The notes under the pieces: generated by a model
Told to the model about the DNA's origin: nothing
Databases searched by the model: none
Seen by the model: only the letters and a program-made list of their open reading frames with translations
NCBI RefSeq assembly: GCF_016909495.1
Contig: NZ_JAFBFW010000002.1
Location: forward strand, 620,001-684,000
Source: Pantoea coffeiphila
GTDB lineage: Bacteria; Pseudomonadota; Gammaproteobacteria; Enterobacterales; Enterobacteriaceae
Direction: 5' to 3'
DNA: 64,000 nt
Shown here: piece after piece, positions 15,731 to 24,402 of the stretch
Numbering within the stretch: the stretch's first letter is position 1
Layout of the letters: every line of letters begins with the position of its first letter
Position numbers and translations under genes: made by a program

Positions 15731-18148
15731 TCACCCCGCCTCATACCCCCTGAACAGCGCCCTGCCCTTCAGCAACCGAATACCCAACCAGCCGCCGCAG
15801 AGAGAAAGCAGCAGCGCGCCGGTCAGCGGCAGCACCAGCCACAGCACGAAATCCGGCTGCCACGGGAAATCGAACACTTTTCGCTGTAATCCCCACAGCG
15901 CCGCCTCCGCACCGATTGCCGCCGCAGCGCCAGAGACCACACCTAGCAGCGCGAATTCGCACCACAGCGTACCGCGCAGCAGCTTTTTACCCGCGCCCAG
16001 CGTGCGGTAGACCACCAGCTCCTGACGCCGCTGGCGCATACCCACCTGGATTTGTGCCAGCAGCAGCAGCACGCCGCAGGCGGTCACCAGCACCACCATA
16101 ATTTCCAGCGCCTGGCTCACCTGCGCCAGTACCTGCCCGATTTGCCGCAGAATGCTGCCGATGTCCAGCAGGCTCAGAGTCGGAAACTCGCGGTTTAGCT
16201 GCACCAGCAGCGCGTTGTTATTGTCCAGGCGGAAACTGGTCAGCCAGGTCTGCGGCTGCGCATCCAACGCGCCCGGCGGGAAGATAAAGAAGAAGTTCGG
16301 CTTCAGGCTTTCCCAGTCCACTTTGCGCAGGCTGGTAATTTTCGCCGTAAAGTCCTGGGTATCGCCGGTAAAGGTCAGCGTGTCGCCCAGCTTCACGCCC
16401 AGCCTTCCCGCCAGTTCCTCCTCCATCGAGGTTTCACCCGCTTTTGGAGGCCATGTACCTGCGGTGAGCGGATTATGATCCGGCAGATCGCGCTGCCACG
16501 TCAGATTCAGCTCGCGGTTTAGCGATTCATCCAACTTCGGATCGACCGGTTGCTGATTGATGCCGGTCAGCCGCACGCGGGCTACCGGATAGAAGGTTTC
16601 CGGCTTCACCTGATGCTGTTCAAGGAAGGTTTTCACCTGCGGCACCTGCTGCTCGGTCAGGTTCAGCAGGAAATAGTTTGGGCTACCCGGCGGCAGCTGC
16701 TGCTGCCAGCGATCCAACAGATCGCCACGCATCACCAGCAGCAGCGCCAGCAGCATAAACGACAGCGAAAATGCGGCCAGCTGGCTCAGCGTAGTCCACG
16801 GCTGCCGCAGCAGACGATTTACCGCAAGGCGAAACGCCAGATTACGCAGGGTCAGGCGCTTGAGCAGCAGCAGTCCGCCCCAGCCAATCGCACCCAATAG
16901 CAGCGACAGCAGCACAATGCCCGCTACCAGCGCCCACAGCAGTGTGCTGCCGCCAACCAGAAGCGCCAGCAGCCCCACCACCACCAGCGCCATCAGCGGC
17001 AGATAGATTTTCAGCGGCCAGATATTCGCCACCGCGTCGCGCCGCAGCACGCGCAGCGGCTGGGTTGCCAGCAGCAGACGATAGGGCCGCAGTCCAACCA
17101 GTAGGGAAATCACAAATAGCGAGCCTACCGCCCACAGCCACGGCCAGCCGCTGGCAGCCGGGAGTTCACCGGGCAGCACCGGGCGCAGCATACGCAGCAG
17201 CAGCGCCTCAAACCCCATACCGATAACGCCACCGCAGATCGCCGCCAGCAGCAGTACGGCCAGCCACTGCCCGACAATCAGCTTACGCAAGGCTTTGCGG
17301 TTCGCGCCCAGGGTTTTCAGTACTGCCACCAGATCATAGCGGCTACGGCAGTAGTGGTTCATCGCCACCGCTACGGCGGCAATCGCCAGCATCAGCGTCA
17401 GCAGCGCCGACAGCAGCAGGAACTGCTGGGCGCGCTGCATAGATTTACCCAGCGCATCGTCCGAATTTTCCACGCTGATCCAGCGCTGGTCCGGCGTCAG
17501 GCGTGAGGCTATCCAGTCGTCAAAGCGCGCCAGCTGCTGCGGATTGCCGGCAAATTTATAGTGCCAGCTCAGGCGGCTGCCCGGCTGCACCGCACCGGTT
17601 TTTTCCACGTCGGCCAGATTCATTAACAGGCGCGGTGCGGTCTGGAACGGATTGAATCCCGCATCCGGTTCCTGAATCACCTCGCCCGCAATACGCAGCG
17701 TGGTATCGCCAACGTCAAGATTGTCGCCGCTTTTACGCTCGAGCAGCGCCAGCAGCCGGGGCGCGGCCAGCACGGTTCCCGCCGCCGGTTTTAACCCGGC
17801 AGGCTCGGTCGCCAGCTGGCCGAACATCGGATAGGCATCATCCACCGCTTTCACAGACGCCAGCTGCGGGGTATCACCGGCGAAGGTCATAGTCATAAAG
17901 GTCAGCTGGCGCCCAACCTGTAGCCCGTCGCTGCGCGCCTGCTCAAGCCATTCGGCAGGCACCTCGCGCGAGCTGCGCAGCGTGCGGTCGCCCGCCATGA
18001 AATCACGGCTTTGCTGAGTTAAGCCTTTCTCCATGCGGTCGCTGAGCGATCCCAGCGCCAGCACGCAGGCCACCGCCAGCGTCAGCGCCAGCCAGACAAT
18101 CAGCAGCGAGGGGGATTTCCACTCACGCCAGAACCAGCGCCAGATCAT
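15731..18148 (-). CDS. ybbP: ABC transporter permease YbbP (FtsX-like)
   Basis: An 805-residue inner-membrane permease of the MacB/FtsX type, with two blocks of FtsX-like helices, large periplasmic segments and a closing TM pair. It matches E. coli YbbP from MIWRWFWREWKSPSLLIVWL to the C-terminal GGWLGIRLLKGRALF. The start at 18148 overlaps the ybbA stop (ATGA) and replaces a longer frame opening at 18196. It pairs with the ATPase YbbA. The transported substrate is not established; the proximity to tesA suggests an envelope lipid or ester. Confidence 0.95.
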   Translation of the reverse strand: MIWRWFWREWKSPSLLIVWLALTLAVACVLALGSLSDRMEKGLTQQSRDFMAGDRTLRSSREVPAEWLEQARSDGLQVGRQLTFMTMTFAGDTPQLASVKAVDDAYPMFGQLATEPAGLKPAAGTVLAAPRLLALLERKSGDNLDVGDTTLRIAGEVIQEPDAGFNPFQTAPRLLMNLADVEKTGAVQPGSRLSWHYKFAGNPQQLARFDDWIASRLTPDQRWISVENSDDALGKSMQRAQQFLLLSALLTLMLAIAAVAVAMNHYCRSRYDLVAVLKTLGANRKALRKLIVGQWLAVLLLAAICGGVIGMGFEALLLRMLRPVLPGELPAASGWPWLWAVGSLFVISLLVGLRPYRLLLATQPLRVLRRDAVANIWPLKIYLPLMALVVVGLLALLVGGSTLLWALVAGIVLLSLLLGAIGWGGLLLLKRLTLRNLAFRLAVNRLLRQPWTTLSQLAAFSLSFMLLALLLVMRGDLLDRWQQQLPPGSPNYFLLNLTEQQVPQVKTFLEQHQVKPETFYPVARVRLTGINQQPVDPKLDESLNRELNLTWQRDLPDHNPLTAGTWPPKAGETSMEEELAGRLGVKLGDTLTFTGDTQDFTAKITSLRKVDWESLKPNFFFIFPPGALDAQPQTWLTSFRLDNNNALLVQLNREFPTLSLLDIGSILRQIGQVLAQVSQALEIMVVLVTACGVLLLLAQIQVGMRQRRQELVVYRTLGAGKKLLRGTLWCEFALLGVVSGAAAAIGAEAALWGLQRKVFDFPWQPDFVLWLVLPLTGALLLSLCGGWLGIRLLKGRALFRGYEAG

Positions 18149-18831
18149 GATTCCTCCCATAGCTTGCCGTCGCGCAGCCGCAGGCGACGATCGCAACGCG
18201 CCGCCAGCTGTTCATCGTGGGTGACCAGAACCAGCGTGGTGCCAAGGTCACGATTCATGGAAAACAGCAGATCGGCGATACGATCGCCGGTTTTGCGGTC
18301 GAGGTTACCGGTCGGTTCATCGGCAAACAGCAGCGCCGGGCGGCCATTGAACGCGCGGGCCAGCGCCACGCGCTGCTGCTCCCCGCCGGAAAGCTGGGCC
18401 GGCAGATGGCTCAACCGCTCACCAAGCCCGAGCTGGGCGAGCAGCTGCGCCGCCTGTTCCCGGCTCTGGCGGTCACTCTCCCCGCGCAGCAGCGCCGGGA
18501 GCTGTACGTTTTCCACCGCGTTCAGCGTGGGCACCAGCATAAATGCCTGAAAAACGAAGCCGACATTTTTCGCCCGTAGCTCCGCCCGCTGCTCTTCATC
18601 CATTTTATACAGCGGCTGCCCCAGCATCATCACTTCCCCTTCGCTGCCGTCGTCCAGACCGGCAAGAATGCCGAGCAGCGTCGATTTCCCTGAACCCGAC
18701 TCGCCGATCAGGGCGATAGTTTCAGCCGGTTTGACAACCAGCTCAACTCCGGTAAGGATGGAAAGCTGATGCTCACCCTGACCGACGGACTTACTAAGAC
18801 GATGAACTTCAAGAATGTTTTCCGCTGGCAT
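18145..18831 (-). CDS. ybbA: ABC transporter ATPase YbbA
   Basis: A 228-residue ABC ATPase of the LolD/MacB group. Walker A is GESGSGKST, the signature is LSGGEQQRVALARA, Walker B is LLFADEPTGNLD and the switch is VTHD. It couples to YbbP, whose gene overlaps its stop. The start region overlaps the divergent tesA gene by about 30 bp, so both N-termini are encoded on opposite strands of the same DNA. Confidence 0.96.
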   Translation of the reverse strand: MPAENILEVHRLSKSVGQGEHQLSILTGVELVVKPAETIALIGESGSGKSTLLGILAGLDDGSEGEVMMLGQPLYKMDEEQRAELRAKNVGFVFQAFMLVPTLNAVENVQLPALLRGESDRQSREQAAQLLAQLGLGERLSHLPAQLSGGEQQRVALARAFNGRPALLFADEPTGNLDRKTGDRIADLLFSMNRDLGTTLVLVTHDEQLAARCDRRLRLRDGKLWEES

Positions 18832-19425
18832 TACCCTTTCCTGTTGCTGTTAGCTTTGATGACGATGCGCGCGACGGCGGCGGATACGCTGCTGGTGCTG
18901 GGCGACAGCCTCAGCGCCGGTTACCGCATGTCCGCCAGTGCCGCATGGCCTGCGTTACTCAATGATAAGTGGCAAAAATCACCCGCTATTATTAACGGTA
19001 GCATAAGCGGCGACACCGCAGCCCAGGGGGTTGCACGTCTGCCCGCTCTGCTGAAAAAGCATCAGCCCCGCTGGGTGCTGATTGAACTGGGTGGCAATGA
19101 CGGCCTGCGCGGCTTCCCGCCCAAACAGCTGGAGCAGGATCTGGACAGCGCCATTAAACAGGTTAAAGCCGCCGGGGCGCAGCCGCTGCTGATGCAGGTT
19201 CGCCTGCCCGCCAACTATGGCCGCCGCTATACCGAATCCTTCGCCGCCATTTATCCGCAGCTGGCGGAGCGCAATAGCATTCCGCTGGTGCCGTTCTTTA
19301 TGGAGCAGGTGTATCTGAAACCGGAGTGGATGCAGGATGACGGTATTCATCCGGCCCCTGCCGCACAGTCGTTTATTGCCGATGTGATGGCGAAACAGCT
19401 GGCTCCTTTAGTTAACCATGAGTAA
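18802..19425 (+). CDS. tesA: periplasmic thioesterase I / lysophospholipase L1
   Basis: A 207-residue SGNH hydrolase that hydrolyses acyl-CoA thioesters, lysophospholipids and other esters. A signal peptide (FRWHYPFLLLLALMTM, cut near ATAADTLL) sends it to the periplasm. The catalytic serine is in GDSLSAGYR, the oxyanion residues are in GSISGDT and GGNDGLRG, and the Asp/His pair is in DDGIHPAP. I chose the ATG at 18802, matching the E. coli N-terminus MNFNNVFRWH, over 18769. Its end overlaps ybbO by eight bases. Confidence 0.97.
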   Translation: MNFKNVFRWHYPFLLLLALMTMRATAADTLLVLGDSLSAGYRMSASAAWPALLNDKWQKSPAIINGSISGDTAAQGVARLPALLKKHQPRWVLIELGGNDGLRGFPPKQLEQDLDSAIKQVKAAGAQPLLMQVRLPANYGRRYTESFAAIYPQLAERNSIPLVPFFMEQVYLKPEWMQDDGIHPAPAAQSFIADVMAKQLAPLVNHE

Positions 19426-20230
19426 CCCGGCCACGAACGCTGTAACAGGTAAAGTTATGCAAAAATCTATCGTAATAACCGGCAGTTCCAGCGGAATTGG
19501 CCTGGTGGCGGCCAGCGATTTGCTGCGCCGGGGCTATCATGTGATTGCCGCCTGCCGCAAGCCCCAGGACGTGGAGCGGATGAATGAGCTGGGCTTCAGC
19601 GGCGTGTTGCTCGATCTGGATGATGCAGAAAGCGTTGAGCGCGGTGCGGCAGAGATCCTCACGCTGTGCGAGGGCCGCCTGTTCGGACTGTTTAACAATG
19701 GCGGTTTTGGCCAGTATGGACCGCTGCAATCGGTTACCCGTGCCCAGCTGGAGCGGCAGTTTTCCACCAACCTGTTCGGCGCCCACCAGCTGACTATTCT
19801 GCTGCTGCCGGCGCTGATCGCCAGCGGTGCCGGGCGCATTATTAACACCAGCTCGGTACTGGGGCTGATCTCTACGCCGGGCCGCGGTGCCTATGCCGCC
19901 AGCAAATATGCGCTGGAAGCCTGGTCCGATGCGCTGCGTATGGAGCTTCATACCAGCGGCGTGCGCGTCAGCCTGATCGAACCGGGGCCAATCAGTACGC
20001 GGTTTACCGATAATGTCAGCCAGGCGCAGCAGGATAAACCGGTGAAAAACCCGGGCATCGCCGCCCGCTTTACCCTGCCGCCGGAGGCGATTTTGCCGAA
20101 GCTACACCACGCGCTGGAAAGCAAGCATCCGCGCCTGCGTTATCCGGTGACGCTGGTCACCTGGACCATGACGCTGCTGCGCAGGCTGCTGCCGGGGCGC
20201 GCGCTGGACTGGTTTTTACGGCAGAATTAG
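19418..20230 (+). CDS. ybbO: short-chain dehydrogenase/reductase YbbO
   Basis: A 270-residue SDR oxidoreductase. The dinucleotide motif is TGSSSGIGL, the structural motif is FNNGGFG (usually NNAG) and the catalytic tetrad residues lie in NTSSVLG and YAASKYALE. E. coli YbbO is reported to reduce aldehydes with NADPH; the natural substrate here is inferred. The start overlaps tesA by eight bases and the N-terminal TGKVMQKS is conserved with E. coli, supporting this start over the internal Met. Confidence 0.94.
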   Translation: MSNPATNAVTGKVMQKSIVITGSSSGIGLVAASDLLRRGYHVIAACRKPQDVERMNELGFSGVLLDLDDAESVERGAAEILTLCEGRLFGLFNNGGFGQYGPLQSVTRAQLERQFSTNLFGAHQLTILLLPALIASGAGRIINTSSVLGLISTPGRGAYAASKYALEAWSDALRMELHTSGVRVSLIEPGPISTRFTDNVSQAQQDKPVKNPGIAARFTLPPEAILPKLHHALESKHPRLRYPVTLVTWTMTLLRRLLPGRALDWFLRQN

Positions 20231-20301
20231 TCCACGGGCCTTGAAGCCCGCCGGTCTGCCCCAATACAGTATGAAACACTCACGTGAAAAGAGACGAATT
20301 C

Positions 20302-21159
20302 ATGGCACCACACGCTGCGATTGTTGAAATTAATGAAACCAACCTGCACCAGACGCTGGAACAGTCAATGCAGGTTCCCGTACTGTTTTATTTCTGGTCC
20401 GGGCGCAGCCAGCACTGCCTGCAACTGACGCCGCTGCTGGAGCGCCTGGCGCAGGAGTATGCCGGTCAGTTTATTCTGGCAACGCTGGACTGTGATGCAG
20501 AACCTGCCGTCGCACAGCAGTTTGGCCTGCGCTCAATCCCGACCGTGTATCTGTTCCAGAACGGTCAGCCGGTCGACGGCTTCCAGGGGCCGCAGCCGGA
20601 AGAGGCGATCCGCGCCCTGCTGGAAAAAGTCCTGCCGAAGGAAGAAGAGCTGAAGGCGCAGCAGGCGATGCAGCTGATGGACGAAGGCAAAGCGCTGGAG
20701 GCCCTCCCGCTGCTGAAAGATGCCTGGCAGCTGAGCAATCAGAGAAGTGACATCGGCTTCCTGCTGGCTGAAGTGCTGATCGAACTGAACCGCAGCGATG
20801 AAGCGGAAGCGGTGCTGAAAGCGGTGCCGTTGCAGGATCAGGATAGCCGCTATCAGGGGCTGATTGCGCAAATCGATCTGCTGAAACAGGCGGCGGACAC
20901 TCCGGAGATCCAACAGCTGCAGCAGCAGATCGCCGAGAACCCGGAAGACGCGTCACTGGCAACCCAGCTGGCGATCCAGCTCCATCAGGTTGGCCGCAAC
21001 GAAGAGGCGCTGGAGCTGCTGTTCGTTCATCTGAAGAAAGATCTTGGCGCTGCGGATGGCCAGGCGCGTAAAATCCTGCAGGAAATTCTTGCCGCGCTGG
21101 GTACCGGCGATGCGCTGGCCAGCAAGTACCGCCGCCAGCTTTACTCCCTGCTTTACTGA
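20302..21159 (+). CDS. cnoX: chaperedoxin CnoX (YbbN)
   Basis: A 285-residue cytosolic protein with an N-terminal thioredoxin fold (about 1-110) and C-terminal TPR-like helices (about 115-285). The thioredoxin active site is S-x-x-C (SGRSQHC), as in E. coli CnoX, not C-x-x-C. It protects substrates from oxidation and hands them to GroEL and DnaK. I used the ATG at 20302; a GTG at 20284 would add six residues. The [20 protein letters not shown] repeat region is nearly identical to E. coli. Confidence 0.96.
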   Translation: MAPHAAIVEINETNLHQTLEQSMQVPVLFYFWSGRSQHCLQLTPLLERLAQEYAGQFILATLDCDAEPAVAQQFGLRSIPTVYLFQNGQPVDGFQGPQPEEAIRALLEKVLPKEEELKAQQAMQLMDEGKALEALPLLKDAWQLSNQRSDIGFLLAEVLIELNRSDEAEAVLKAVPLQDQDSRYQGLIAQIDLLKQAADTPEIQQLQQQIAENPEDASLATQLAIQLHQVGRNEEALELLFVHLKKDLGAADGQARKILQEILAALGTGDALASKYRRQLYSLLY

Positions 21160-21256
21160 TCGTTCATCGATAATTGCGCATCCCGTCCGTTGCGGAAATC
21201 GAAAAAGAACGTGTAGCCAGTTGCGGGCGTTGATCGTTCAGCACCATACGTACATA

Positions 21257-21282
21257 AGAGGCTCATCCGGCGATGAGCCTCT
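21257..21282. terminator. hairpin between cnoX and MFS gene
   Basis: AGAGGCTCAT/ATGAGCCTCT, a perfect 10-bp stem with a six-base loop, between two convergent genes. No long T-tract; probably a bidirectional terminator. Confidence 0.65.
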
Positions 21283-21292
21283 CCATAACGGG

Positions 21293-22510
21293 CTAAATCC
21301 GCTTACCTTCCTTCACAAACAGCATCGCCACAAATCCCACCACGGTGATCATCGCGGCAAAGTAGAAGCCCGCGTTCAGCGAGCCGGTACTGTCGGCGAT
21401 AAATCCGGTTACGTATGGGGCAAAAATTGATGCCGCCATGCCGAAGAAGTTGTACAGGCCGAAAGCAGTACTCAGCGCAGCGCGCGGTGCGTTATCCGCC
21501 ACCAGCGCAATCAGTACCGGGTTAAGGCTGATTTTGCCGATAAAGCCGTACAGCACCAGCACGCCAATCAGCGCCGCTTCGCTTGAGGAGTAAACAATGC
21601 CGAAAATCGCCAGCAGCGAGAACGGCAGCATGCACAGCACAACGGGTTTCCGACGGCCCAGCTTGTCGGAAATATAGCTGCAAATCAGCGTACCCAGCAC
21701 CGAGATCCACGGCACGATCGAGGCGATGCCCGCCGCGTGCACAATGTCCATCCCGCGCTCTTTTTGCAGGTAGTACGGCAGCCAGGTGATGATGACAAAG
21801 AAGCCGTAAATCGAGCAGAAGATGGTGATGTAGGCCATCAGCAGATTGCGATTTTTAAACAGATCGCCGAATTTGAAGTCGCCTTTGGTTTCTGTCCCGG
21901 CAGCAGGGTTAGCATCCGTAGACGGTGCTTTTTCACGGATAAATACCAGCATCAGCAGCGCTACGATTAATACCGGCAGCGCCATCGCCAGGAACGGCAT
22001 CTTCCACGTTGTGTGGTAGTGCTCAATCATAAAGCTGGAGAGGTAATAACCCAGCGCGATACCAAACGACATGCCGCTGCCGATTACCGCGCTGCCGAGG
22101 GTGATCCACTTTTTCGGAATAGCTTCTGATGAGAGTGCGTACTGCGGGCCGTAGTAGACGCCCTGCGATGCACCGGTCAGCATCCACAACAGCATAAAAA
22201 TCAGGAAGGTGGGTGAAATGCTGATAGCGGCCATAAACAGCGTAAACAGCATAAAGCCGCTGACCAGAATGCGCTTTCTGCCTAAGCGGTCGCCGAGCAG
22301 TCCGGCGGGAACCTGCAGCAGGGTATAGGCCAGAAAGAACAGACTGCTGATCAAACCCAGCTGACTTTTAGACAGGCCGAATTCGGTTTCGATCTGCGGC
22401 ATTACCGGGCTGAGCACCGAACGCGCGGCGTAAATCACCACCCAGCCGAGGAAAAAGATAATAACGGTTTTAATCCAGTACGGGACCCGCTCATTTTTTG
22501 TTGTTTGCAT
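21293..22510 (-). CDS. MFS transporter of the allantoin/oxamate cluster
   Basis: A 405-residue inner-membrane carrier with 12 predicted helices. The N-terminal region WIKTVIIFFLGWVVIYAARS and the loop GLLGDRLGRKRILVSG are typical of the anion/cation symporter branch. It is similar in layout to the carrier at 30160. It is the last gene behind allF-allG-allH-allK, 58 bp after allK, so it is probably in the operon. Oxamate export, or uptake of a ureide, would fit. The start at 22510 (MQTTKNER) is preferred over 22549. Confidence 0.85.
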   Translation of the reverse strand: MQTTKNERVPYWIKTVIIFFLGWVVIYAARSVLSPVMPQIETEFGLSKSQLGLISSLFFLAYTLLQVPAGLLGDRLGRKRILVSGFMLFTLFMAAISISPTFLIFMLLWMLTGASQGVYYGPQYALSSEAIPKKWITLGSAVIGSGMSFGIALGYYLSSFMIEHYHTTWKMPFLAMALPVLIVALLMLVFIREKAPSTDANPAAGTETKGDFKFGDLFKNRNLLMAYITIFCSIYGFFVIITWLPYYLQKERGMDIVHAAGIASIVPWISVLGTLICSYISDKLGRRKPVVLCMLPFSLLAIFGIVYSSSEAALIGVLVLYGFIGKISLNPVLIALVADNAPRAALSTAFGLYNFFGMAASIFAPYVTGFIADSTGSLNAGFYFAAMITVVGFVAMLFVKEGKRI

Positions 22511-22568
22511 AAAGCCATACTCCCTGGTATGACGGGCGCGAAGGCCCATCGTGATTCCTGATACTATT

Positions 22569-23471
22569 TTACGGTGTCACTAGTGTTCCCGCCGTACCGG
22601 CCAGCACAGCATCAATGTCCTTCAGTGCGCCAATGTGCGCAACTTTACCACTGCGCTGTACGAAGCGGCTGACCGCCATGATTTTGGGCCCCATCGCACC
22701 GTCGTTGACCGCCAGCGGTGCCAGTTCGCCCGTGGTGGCAGAGCGGATCGCGCGCTGCTTCGGCGTTCCCCAGTGTTCGTAGACCGCATCCGCATCGGTG
22801 AGGATCACCAGATGATCGGCATCCAGCGCTTCCGCCAGCAGCGCCGAGGCCAGATCTTTATCGATCACCGCTTCACTGCCCACCAGACTGTCGCCCTCAG
22901 CAACCATCGGTACACCGCCACCGCCGTTGCAGATGACGATATGATTTTTCGCCATCAGCAGATTGATCGCTTCGATATCAATGATTTTCTTCGGTTCCGG
23001 CGAAGGAACCACGCGGCGCAGGTAGCTGCCGTCCAGCTTCATATTCCAGCCGTATTTCTGTTCCAGCTCCTGCTGCTGCGACGGCTGGTAAACCGGACCA
23101 ATAAATTTGCTCGGCTGCTGGTAGGCAGGGTCATTGCTGTCCACCAGCACGCGGGTCAGCAGCGTGGAAACCGGCTGCGACGGATGATACGCCGACAGCT
23201 GCTGTGCCAGCATGTAACCGATCATCCCCTGGCTTTCCGCCACCAGAATATCCAGCGGGTAAGGCGGTACGTCGCGGTAGGCCAGATTCTGCAAGGCCAG
23301 CAGCCCGACCTGTGGGCCGTTGCCGTGCACAATAGCGATGCGGTATTTCTTCGCCAGCTTGCCAACCGCATCGGCGATAAGAGAAATACTGCGGTACTGG
23401 TTCTCCGCGGACAGCACTTCACCACGCTGTAACAGGGCGTTGCCCCCCAGAGCAATCACTAACGTTTCCAT
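22569..23471 (-). CDS. allK: carbamate kinase of purine catabolism
   Basis: A 300-residue cytosolic kinase that converts carbamoyl phosphate and ADP to ATP and carbamate. LGGNALLQRGE opens the amino-acid kinase fold; VHGNGPQVGLLALQ, CNGGGGVPMV and DKDLASALLA are the substrate and nucleotide motifs. Context with AllFGH identifies it with E. coli AllK (YbcF), not arginine-pathway ArcC, since no arcA or argI neighbour is present. It would recover ATP from oxalurate breakdown. A hairpin lies in the gap to allH. Confidence 0.93.
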   Translation of the reverse strand: METLVIALGGNALLQRGEVLSAENQYRSISLIADAVGKLAKKYRIAIVHGNGPQVGLLALQNLAYRDVPPYPLDILVAESQGMIGYMLAQQLSAYHPSQPVSTLLTRVLVDSNDPAYQQPSKFIGPVYQPSQQQELEQKYGWNMKLDGSYLRRVVPSPEPKKIIDIEAINLLMAKNHIVICNGGGGVPMVAEGDSLVGSEAVIDKDLASALLAEALDADHLVILTDADAVYEHWGTPKQRAIRSATTGELAPLAVNDGAMGPKIMAVSRFVQRSGKVAHIGALKDIDAVLAGTAGTLVTP

Positions 23472-23511
23472 TCGAACCTCTGTTTTCTCTGAATTCAGGT
23501 AACAGGAATCC

Positions 23512-23536
23512 CTGCCGGAGCGGGTCCGGCAGCGAT
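23512..23536. other. intercistronic hairpin between allH and allK
   Basis: CTGCCGG/CCGGCAG stem followed on the plus strand by CGATTTTT. On the minus-strand mRNA it lies between allH and allK and could stabilise or partly terminate the transcript. Confidence 0.45.
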
Positions 23537-23549
23537 TTTTCCTGCAAAT

Positions 23550-24368
23550 TTAATAAAGACTGTTGATCACTCTGGCCCCGGACCAGATGCCCAGCAGCGT
23601 ATCCACGCCGGAGGAGTGCCCGATTTCCAGCAGATCGCCAACGGCAGCGGGCAGCGAACGGTCACCGGACAGCGCCGCTGCAAACTGCTGCATCGGCGAG
23701 GAGAAAACCCCCTGCGCGGCAAACCGTAGATAGTTGACGCTGATCAGCGTCGTCAGCTCATCCAGCGGGCGGCTGGCGGCAAAGAATGCGGGTAGCCGGG
23801 TAACATCAATACGCCGATCGAACCAGGCACAAAACAGCATCCCCAGCACCGTGTCATCGTTGCCCGGCGTCAGGCCCGGGCCTTTTCCCAGCACGCTGCT
23901 CCAGTCCACGATTTCGCCCAGCAGCCAGGTGCGGAACTGCTGCTGCATCTGCAGAATCTCCGCGTTTAAAGACTGGCTAACAATGCGATCGAGGCGGCCG
24001 AACAGCCCGGTTTCAGCCGTTGTGGCAGCCAGCACCGCCTCCAGCGGATCGACGGCGATCTGCCCGGTTCGTGACAGAGACAGATCGGTACGATGTTCCG
24101 ACGGGCAGAGGCAGATATCCGCCAGCACGATCCCCTCTGGTAGCAGTTCACACGCCGGGGACCCGGCCAGTTCGTCGGAGAAATCGTCAAAGTCTTCATC
24201 GGCGATTTCCCAGCCCATCGGACTTAACCCGCGCCCTTCACGGTGCAGCGTCAGCAAATGCTGACCCGGGGTAAGGAGATTGATCGCGTTGCGAAAATGC
24301 CCGACGCAGCGCAGTGGACCGAAGTCCTCTGTGGCATGACGGCTGACGGCGAGCGCAATACTTTCCAT
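23550..24368 (-). CDS. allH: oxamate carbamoyltransferase subunit AllH (YlbF)
   Basis: A 272-residue DUF2877 protein, the same length as E. coli YlbF. GKGPGLTPGNDD near residue 185 and the C-terminal LEIGHSSGVDTLLGI are conserved landmarks. With AllF and AllG it forms the oxamate carbamoyltransferase that phosphorolyses oxalurate to oxamate and carbamoyl phosphate. I placed the start at 24368 behind a strong GGAGGAG ribosome site; the frame continuing to 24485 runs into allG and is not homologous. Confidence 0.9.
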   Translation of the reverse strand: MESIALAVSRHATEDFGPLRCVGHFRNAINLLTPGQHLLTLHREGRGLSPMGWEIADEDFDDFSDELAGSPACELLPEGIVLADICLCPSEHRTDLSLSRTGQIAVDPLEAVLAATTAETGLFGRLDRIVSQSLNAEILQMQQQFRTWLLGEIVDWSSVLGKGPGLTPGNDDTVLGMLFCAWFDRRIDVTRLPAFFAASRPLDELTTLISVNYLRFAAQGVFSSPMQQFAAALSGDRSLPAAVGDLLEIGHSSGVDTLLGIWSGARVINSLY

Positions 24369-24402
24369 CTCTCCTCCCCCGGACTCCCCGGTTAGTACTG
24401 AC

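Noticed and set aside
15381..15753. Open frames of about 100 codons on both strands over the TIR element
   Set aside because: They overlap almost fully on opposite strands, follow the inverted repeats, have no ribosome sites and give Arg/Ala/Ser-rich products typical of GC-rich non-coding palindromes.
20302..21159. CnoX as a degenerate thioredoxin with a lost active-site cysteine
   Set aside because: The S-x-x-C motif is the normal state of this family in E. coli too.
22569..23471. Carbamate kinase as part of an arginine deiminase pathway
   Set aside because: No arcA, arcB or arcD neighbours; it lies in the AllFGH operon.
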